Assembly: GCF_001940165.2 (NCBI RefSeq)
Contig: NZ_CP135162.1
Span: 1,951,501-2,015,500 of the forward strand
DNA: 64,000 nt
Origin: Roseburia sp. 831b
GTDB lineage: Bacteria > Bacillota > Clostridia > Lachnospirales > Lachnospiraceae
Direction of reading: 5' to 3'
The notes beneath the pieces are model-generated. The model made no database searches, had not been told where the DNA came from, and was given only the letters and a program-made list of their open reading frames with translations. Positions within the stretch are counted from its first letter, which is position 1; each line of letters begins with the position of its first letter. A program made the translations under genes and the position numbers. Of the stretch, positions 59,088 to 64,000 are shown one piece after another.

Positions 59088-59998
59088 GTAATATCTACAC
59101 CACATTTTTCTTTACACCAAGTAGCTGTTATATTTTTATACTCTGCTTCGCCTATACTATCAAATATAATAGCTGCTTGGTGGAAAAATTTTACAGCTTC
59201 TTCTTTCCTATCCAACTCCGCCAAGAAACTTGCTTTATTACAAATTAATAATGGAAAACATCGTAGACTTCCTGCCTTTATGCAAAAATCTATTCCTATA
59301 TTTGCCACTTCTAGTGCATCTTCGAATCTCTTTCTGTCTCCCAACCAATTTGTTAAATTAAATACTATCATCGGATATTTTTTCTTCTTCTCATTTTCAT
59401 CCATATTTCTTTTTTCAAGATATTCTTTTAACCAGAATCCCAACTTTAACGCTTCATTTATATGTTGCTGTTCTGCATGTAAACTTGCAATACAATTGAT
59501 AATGGTAATCTCATCAAAAGTCAATAAATTATTTTCTAATGGAGTATAACCATCAAATTCTGGCAATGTAATATGAATCGCTTGCATATAGATTTTATAT
59601 ACACTCTGCAAGTCACCTCCCTGCGCCTTAAGCAGCACTCCCTTTGCATACCAATAATACTGCTGTTCAAAATCTGGTTTATTTTTCAATAATGGTTCTA
59701 TCTCTTTCAAACATTTTTCCAACTCGTGATAATTTTTCTGTATGATTGACTCACGTATTTTCGTTGTCAGCTTATATACATTCATTTCTTCCACGCTGAT
59801 AAACTCATTTATTGACTTATTTTCATACCCTAACCGTTCCAATAATGCATCTAATTTCTTGTAACCTGGTTTTTGAACCCCTGTCTCAATCCTCGATAAT
59901 GATGCTGGGGTGCATATTCCATAACTTAGTTCTTCCTGCGTATACCCGCACCTTTCTCTCGTTTCTCGAATAAGTTCTCCTATGTAATACTTTGGCAT
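59084..59998 (-). CDS. XRE-type regulator with TPR domain (Rgg/PlcR-like)
   Basis: The 304-residue protein has an N-terminal helix-turn-helix: IGELIRETRERCGYTQEELSYGICTPASLSRIETGVQKPGYKKLDALLERLGY (about residues 6-58). The rest is all-helical with TPR-like pairs (FEQQYYWYAKGVLLKAQGGDLQSVYKIYMQAIHI; YPMIVFNLTNWLGDRKRFEDALEVANIGIDFCIKAG; CNKASFLAELDRKEEAVKFFHQAAIIF). The length and layout match the RRNPP peptide-sensing regulators Rgg/ComR/PlcR. The adjacent secreted peptide gene is the natural candidate ligand. GAGGTGGAG precedes the ATG. Confidence 0.85.
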   Translation of the reverse strand: MPKYYIGELIRETRERCGYTQEELSYGICTPASLSRIETGVQKPGYKKLDALLERLGYENKSINEFISVEEMNVYKLTTKIRESIIQKNYHELEKCLKEIEPLLKNKPDFEQQYYWYAKGVLLKAQGGDLQSVYKIYMQAIHITLPEFDGYTPLENNLLTFDEITIINCIASLHAEQQHINEALKLGFWLKEYLEKRNMDENEKKKKYPMIVFNLTNWLGDRKRFEDALEVANIGIDFCIKAGSLRCFPLLICNKASFLAELDRKEEAVKFFHQAAIIFDSIGEAEYKNITATWCKEKCGVDIT

Positions 59999-60077
59999 AT
60001 CTTACTCCACCTCTTCCTTTGTACTTCCTATTGTAGTATATTTTCCCACTTTTTCCTACTTTTATTCAAAACGCAAA

Positions 60078-60109
60078 GAAACAAGGCACCATACTGTATG
60101 CCTTGTTTC
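60078..60109 (-). terminator. hairpin upstream of the XRE-TPR regulator
   Basis: GAAACAAGGCA pairs with TGCCTTGTTTC, with CATA/TATG in the loop. On the minus strand the following TTTGCGTTTTG is a poor T-run. It insulates the regulator from the gene ending at 60368 or belongs to the regulator's leader. Confidence 0.55.
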
Positions 60110-60323
60110 CTTTTCCTGTAAGTTTACGTTCTGTCAGTTCTATACTACTTTTGTGTTTATTCTTTGGTCTCCCATATCCACTAAGACCGATTGGATTATA
60201 TATGGTTTTGTTATATTTTTCCATTCGATTTCACGTAAATTTTCAAAAATTTTATTATTTTTCTATACGATATATCTTCACTTACTCCAAATTTATAATT
60301 ATTATATGTTTTTAAACGCAAAA
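60110..60323. other. AT-rich gene-free stretch
   Basis: About 210 AT-rich bases without a supported reading frame; the open frames present lack ribosome sites and encode low-complexity Phe/Tyr/Ile sequences. It may hold a promoter, but none is clear. Confidence 0.3.
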
Positions 60324-60358
60324 ATCCCTCCAGGCAACCTTGTATTTACCTGGAGGGG
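60324..60358 (-). terminator. terminator of the UDP-sugar pyrophosphorylase gene
   Basis: CCCTCCAGG and CCTGGAGGG form a 9-bp GC-rich stem. On the minus strand ATTTTTG follows, ten bases after the stop codon. Confidence 0.85.
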
Positions 60359-60367
60359 CTTTCTCTT

Positions 60368-61564
60368 TTATAACTCAATTCCATTCAGTTTTAACAGTTC
60401 TCTGGCTGTATCGATGGAATCAACACCCGTCTTATTTTTAATTGGTGCAAATTCCTTTGCTCTGTCTACCTCAAAGGACAGACAGTTTTCCATAAGGTGA
60501 ACCATATCCAAAACAAGCGTTTCAAATTTGTATCCATTTGGCTGCTCTGGTTTGATATGATTTCCTTCTAAATCAATATATGGTATTTTTTTCTCTACCA
60601 CGTGCAATGGCATTTTATTATCGACAATCTCTTCTAGCTTGTCAAGACGGAACAGATAATTTAAAATTACACCAAATCCGTACTCTAAGTCGCCTTTTTC
60701 ATTGGTTGCCTCAGCCATTTCTTTTGTGAGCTCGTAATATTCCACGATAGATGGTTTTCCATCTTCCAGACAAAGCGCTCCAACCTTCTCATATGGATCT
60801 GCCTTGCGAACGACCTTTGCTCCACTCTGGCATCCGGCTTTTAACGTTGCACCAATAAAAACCGGATCTGCAATACGCTGTAATACATTATCTACTGCAA
60901 AGACATTCAACCATTCGATATTTCGTTTATGTAAGTCTTCCATCAGACCACATTTCTCCATGGACGAGAACCAGCCACCATTTCCATTCGGTGACATTGC
61001 AATCTTATCTGGTTCCTCCATATAAATTCTTCCTTCGTAGTCGACGGCAGGAACCATTTCCTGTACAAAAAATCTTACATATGATTTATCATATCCAAAA
61101 TAAGAATGTTTCTCCCAGAACTGAATTGTCTCTTCATTGTTCTTCTCACTTGTCATAATGTAAAGCGGGACAAAAACTCCTGCCTTATCTATGACTTCCA
61201 TCAGATTTTTCATCTGCTGCTCAAAAATAAAAAGTTCATGTGTCAAACCGATATTGAAAGTTCCCTTTGGATGTTCAAATCCAAGACGAGTGCCTTGCCC
61301 ACCTGCAAGAAGTACTGCTCCTACTTTTCCTGCACGGATGGCTTCTAATCCTATTTTTTCAAATTCGTCTTTCTGCTCGGCAATCTCCTGTAAGTTCATA
61401 GCCCCAAGCGGTGCAAAAACACCACGCTTGTTTTCTTTATGCTGCAGCTTATCTAACAAAGACCAGTCTATTTCTTCTAGCGTTTGCTCCATTCTGGAAC
61501 GCTGTTCCCCCGAAAGCTTGTCCAGATAATGGAGAAGATAAGTCTGTTTCTTGTCAATCTTCAT
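60368..61564 (-). CDS. UDPGP-family nucleotidyltransferase (eukaryotic-type UDP-sugar pyrophosphorylase)
   Basis: The 398-residue protein has the nucleotide motif AVLLAGGQGTRLGFEHPKGTFNIGL (about residue 83), then FPYIMTSEKN-like LYIMTSEKNNEET, SPNGNGGWFSSM, VFAVDNVLQRIADPVFIG and KFETLVLDMVHLMENC. These are features of the UAP1/UDPGP type 1 family, which makes UDP-GlcNAc or UDP-Glc from UTP; this is distinct from the bacterial GalU and GlmU types. Substrate preference cannot be read. It may feed the nearby glycan genes. Confidence 0.88.
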   Translation of the reverse strand: MKIDKKQTYLLHYLDKLSGEQRSRMEQTLEEIDWSLLDKLQHKENKRGVFAPLGAMNLQEIAEQKDEFEKIGLEAIRAGKVGAVLLAGGQGTRLGFEHPKGTFNIGLTHELFIFEQQMKNLMEVIDKAGVFVPLYIMTSEKNNEETIQFWEKHSYFGYDKSYVRFFVQEMVPAVDYEGRIYMEEPDKIAMSPNGNGGWFSSMEKCGLMEDLHKRNIEWLNVFAVDNVLQRIADPVFIGATLKAGCQSGAKVVRKADPYEKVGALCLEDGKPSIVEYYELTKEMAEATNEKGDLEYGFGVILNYLFRLDKLEEIVDNKMPLHVVEKKIPYIDLEGNHIKPEQPNGYKFETLVLDMVHLMENCLSFEVDRAKEFAPIKNKTGVDSIDTARELLKLNGIEL

Positions 61565-61710
61565 ATATAACCTCTACCTTACATAGTTTAGCCTTTTCCG
61601 TTTTTCAAAAAATGCTAGAAGTAGTATAACATACTTTTCCAATTTTAGCACCTTTATTTCTTTTTCTTAAAGGAATGTTAAAGAATTTTCATGTATACAC
61701 CAGCTTTTCC

Positions 61711-62052
61711 CTACAAATTAAACACAACAATTCCAATCAGAATCAATGCATTCCCTAATATCTTCTTTTTTGTAATCTTTTCCTTCAAAAAAAGGTTGCC
61801 AAGAATCATCACGAAAAAGTAACCGAGCGATTCAATAATTGCCTCTTTCTTATAATCCATTCCACGAAGTGCCAGGATGGTTAGGATTGTGGAGACAACC
61901 ATCATTCCATACCCGGCAATCACTTTGACATTCAGATATTCCCGCAAAAAGGATGCATGCTCCTCCGCCGCACTTGATTTTAAAACGATTTGGGAGCAGG
62001 ATGCCACAAACACAGACAGAACCAAAATTAAAACATAACTATTCATCTTCAC
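61711..62052 (-). CDS. half-size EamA/SMR-type membrane protein, partner 1
   Basis: The 113-residue protein has four membrane helices: about residues 5-18, 45-62, 72-88 and 95-111. The pattern MNSYVLILVLSVFVASCSQIVLKSSA and NLFLKEKITKKKILGNALILIGIVVFN is that of single EamA repeats or SMR proteins. It overlaps the following partner gene (62039-62413) by 14 bases; pairs of such half-proteins (ArnE/ArnF-like) flip lipid-linked sugars. The position next to a sugar aminotransferase supports that role, by inference. Confidence 0.75.
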   Translation of the reverse strand: MKMNSYVLILVLSVFVASCSQIVLKSSAAEEHASFLREYLNVKVIAGYGMMVVSTILTILALRGMDYKKEAIIESLGYFFVMILGNLFLKEKITKKKILGNALILIGIVVFNL

Positions 62053-62413
62053 TATTCACAATCATTGTCCCGATAATGACAATGATGACTCCTATCGCAT
62101 TTTGTAAATTGATTTTTTCCTGAAAAAATACAGTGGCAAAAAGAAGCGTCCACAAAAGCCCAATCGCACGGTTTGCGTATGCGACCGAAATCGGGAAACA
62201 CTTAATCATTTGCTGCCAAAGGATTGCATAAATGCCTAATATGCCAATCTCTACCGCATAAAGCAGTAAAAACTGCCAGCTTAAAAAGGTCTGTCTGGAT
62301 GCAAATTTTGCCACAACCGTGGAAAACGAATAAATTGCCACAATTGCCTGAATTGCTATTATCTGAAGAAAAAATTCGAATTTCTTTTTCGTCTGTTTCA
62401 CATCACTCACCAT
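62039..62413 (-). CDS. half-size EamA/SMR-type membrane protein, partner 2
   Basis: The 124-residue protein has four membrane helices (about 14-34, 45-65, 72-92, 100-118). It has AYANRAIGLLWTLLFATVFFQEKINLQNAIGVIIVIIGTMIVN, the EamA end signature. The start codon overlaps the stop of the aminotransferase/ATP-grasp gene by one base (TAATG), so it is translationally coupled. With partner 1 it would form a heterodimer equivalent to one full EamA transporter. Confidence 0.78.
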   Translation of the reverse strand: MVSDVKQTKKKFEFFLQIIAIQAIVAIYSFSTVVAKFASRQTFLSWQFLLLYAVEIGILGIYAILWQQMIKCFPISVAYANRAIGLLWTLLFATVFFQEKINLQNAIGVIIVIIGTMIVNSEDE

Positions 62414-64000
62414 TACATTTCATATTTCTCATCATCGTTTAGAAGCCACAAAAACTTGTCTTTCTTTTTGCAAGATAAGATATAATATCCTAATCTGCTT
62501 GAGCTGTCAACAATTGCATGAGCACCTGGTTTTTCTAACTCACTCACAAAACGAATACTCTCTGGTGCCTCGCATTTCACACGCTCTAGATTCTGCAAAT
62601 CTTTCTCGTCAAAAATGAAACGAATGATAGCATGCTCAGGCTCCTTTTTTCTGGAAAAATCCGGTTCTATTCCCATTGCTGCTTCAATTACCATCTTCAC
62701 AAAATCATAGCCGGTTGACAGGTAAACCAGGTCGGAACCGATGCAGTCACCTCCCATTCTTGCCCCAATCTCAATGATACGGACTTCACCTTCCGGTGTG
62801 ATTTTGAACTCGGAATGGGTTGCACTATCGGTAATCCCCAAGGCATCCAGTGCTTTTGTAAGTTCTGCCTTTATTTTTTGCATCATCTCATCCGAAAGCC
62901 CCGCCGGCTCAATATGTCCATTTTCAATAAAATGTGGTGCACCTGTCGTGGATTTTCGTGTTGCAGTCAGAAAATGATGCGTTCCATGGTAAGTAATGCC
63001 TTCCATGCTGAATTCTTTTCCCTCGATATACTCTTCCACAATCGCTGCCTTTTCAAAAGAAACGGACATGGCAGCCTCTAGTGCCTGCTGCAACTCCTCT
63101 TTTCTTTCTACCTTCGTCACTGCCCTGCTTCCAGAACGATCCGTTGGTTTCACAATTACCGGAAATGTATTTATATTTGTCATTGCATCCTGAATATCAG
63201 AATACTTTTCAAATTTTGGTGTCGGAACGCCGGCCTTAAAAAATGCAGTTCTCATCAGAAACTTATTCGTGGATTTTTCTACACAGTCAAGTGAATTCCC
63301 CGGCAAATGCATCTTTTCTGCTACATAGTTTACCGTCACAGTTGCCAAATCTGATGCGATTGAGGTAATGCCATCAATTCCGATTTCCTGACACTTTTTT
63401 AAGATTTCTTCTTTTTCTATGATACTGATTGGATAAAAATAATCCGCTGTTTTTTCCCCGATATCTCCACATTTCCATGCAAAAACATGTGTCTCATAAC
63501 CTAGTTCTTTTGCTTTTAAAATCAACGGATTCTGGAAACTGTTTGCACCGATGATGGCAAGTTTTTTCTTCTGCTGTGGTCTTTGATTCTTTTTTTTATA
63601 AAAGTCACGAACTGTCTGAATTACTTTTTCACAGTCCTCTTCTTTCATTCCATAATACATCGGAAGACGAAGCAGACGTTCGCTTTCTCTCGTGGTGTAA
63701 ATATCTTCCCCGGCAAACCTGCCAAATTTCTTTCCTGCTTCCGAAGAATGCAATGGCACATAGTGGAATACTGCCTGTATTTCATGTTCCTTCAAATATG
63801 TAATAAGCGCCGTGCGCTCCTCTAGATCCTTTGCCTTTATGTAATACATATGGGCATTGTGCTCACAGCCTTCCGGAATATATGGTCTAGTAAGAAATCC
63901 TTCCTGCTCCAACTGTTCCAGACCCGCATGATAATGGTTCCAGGTTGCAAGACGGTTCTCATTGATTTCATCTGCGCAGTTAAGTTCCCCCCATAAATAT
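62413..64000 (-). CDS. DegT/WecE-type sugar aminotransferase fused to an ATP-grasp domain (partial)
   Basis: The frame is open through the window edge. Residues visible before the first internal start read LWGELNCADEINENRLATWNHYHAGLEQ, then HNAHMYYIKAKDLEERTALITYLKEHEIQAVFHYVPLHSSEAG...TTRESERLLRLPMYYG. These are the C-terminal part of dTDP-4-amino-4,6-dideoxygalactose transaminase (WecE). After a basic QRPQQKKK linker an ATP-grasp module of about 380 residues follows: KLAIIGANSFQNPLILKAKELGYETHVFAW, FPVIVKPTDRSGSRAVTKV, VEEYIEGKEFSMEGITY, IIEIGARMGGDCIGSDLV. The ATP-grasp half would form an amide or peptide bond with an amino acid or amino sugar. The N-terminal PLP domain lies outside the window. 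Confidence 0.8.
   Translation of the reverse strand, partial: YLWGELNCADEINENRLATWNHYHAGLEQLEQEGFLTRPYIPEGCEHNAHMYYIKAKDLEERTALITYLKEHEIQAVFHYVPLHSSEAGKKFGRFAGEDIYTTRESERLLRLPMYYGMKEEDCEKVIQTVRDFYKKKNQRPQQKKKLAIIGANSFQNPLILKAKELGYETHVFAWKCGDIGEKTADYFYPISIIEKEEILKKCQEIGIDGITSIASDLATVTVNYVAEKMHLPGNSLDCVEKSTNKFLMRTAFFKAGVPTPKFEKYSDIQDAMTNINTFPVIVKPTDRSGSRAVTKVERKEELQQALEAAMSVSFEKAAIVEEYIEGKEFSMEGITYHGTHHFLTATRKSTTGAPHFIENGHIEPAGLSDEMMQKIKAELTKALDALGITDSATHSEFKITPEGEVRIIEIGARMGGDCIGSDLVYLSTGYDFVKMVIEAAMGIEPDFSRKKEPEHAIIRFIFDEKDLQNLERVKCEAPESIRFVSELEKPGAHAIVDSSSRLGYYILSCKKKDKFLWLLNDDEKYEM

Noticed and set aside
60103..60500. Plus-strand frames rich in Phe/Tyr/Ile
   Set aside because: AT-rich noncoding sequence and antisense of the pyrophosphorylase gene; no start signal.

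Overview
The window is chromosomal DNA of a low-GC Gram-positive anaerobe, most likely a Lachnospiraceae member (Clostridia; relatives of Roseburia/Agathobacter/Butyrivibrio). The basis is family-typical proteins (DUF4317, DUF5721, HemZ beside HisS-AspS, paired DegV proteins, ECF S components, PDTGD-type wall anchor), strong GGAGG ribosome sites and U-tailed hairpin terminators. Genus and species cannot be fixed from the sequence alone. No phage, insertion sequence, CRISPR array, rRNA or plasmid origin is evident. Most genes lie on the minus strand.

Layout: 1-1300 holds a possible gene tail, a membrane FMN-binding-like protein and two identical tRNA-Gly(GCC). 1325-4260 has a surface protein, a PD-(D/E)XK-like nuclease and the first of three palindromic repeat islands. 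4634-9000 has DUF4317, an ECF S component with a class V aminotransferase (probable vitamin B6 salvage) and lactate dehydrogenase. 9356-12314 is a cell-surface acylation set (MBOAT, SGNH hydrolase, small secreted protein). 12442-20407 carries folC, degV, an M18 aminopeptidase, DUF5721, a cold-shock protein, a D-2-hydroxyacid dehydrogenase, CapA and a second ECF S component. 20446-22449 is a PadR/DUF1700/DUF4097 envelope-stress cassette, followed by island B, a second degV and a MalY-type C-S lyase. 26186-27014 is an 830-bp gene-free stretch full of repeats.

27015-34765 is the classic clostridial cluster relA - MBL hydrolase - hemZ - hisS - aspS. 34807-36564 is a membrane protein/Xre/GNAT operon next to island C. 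37623-45457 has two pyruvate kinases, carbamate kinase and a 1012-residue wall-anchored protein. 45812-50892 has HtrA, a dNTP triphosphohydrolase and GlmS. 51159-57620 is an exopolysaccharide locus (priming sugar transferase, three glycosyltransferases, LCP ligase). 58950-59998 is a small secreted peptide convergent with an XRE-TPR regulator, a candidate peptide-pheromone system. 60368-64000 has a UDP-sugar pyrophosphorylase, a pair of half-size EamA/SMR-type membrane proteins and a sugar aminotransferase fused to an ATP-grasp domain, cut by the window edge.

The most unusual content is non-coding: three islands of alternating GGCAYG/CRTGCC inverted motifs (3511-4260, 22610-23015, 36745-37215), one containing seven exact-period 64-bp units; minisatellite-like 42-45-bp repeats between stop codons and terminators; a 19-20-bp degenerate direct-repeat array; a two-copy structured element whose outer stem differs in sequence but pairs in both copies; and a CTGG operator with identical geometry upstream of both ECF S-component genes.
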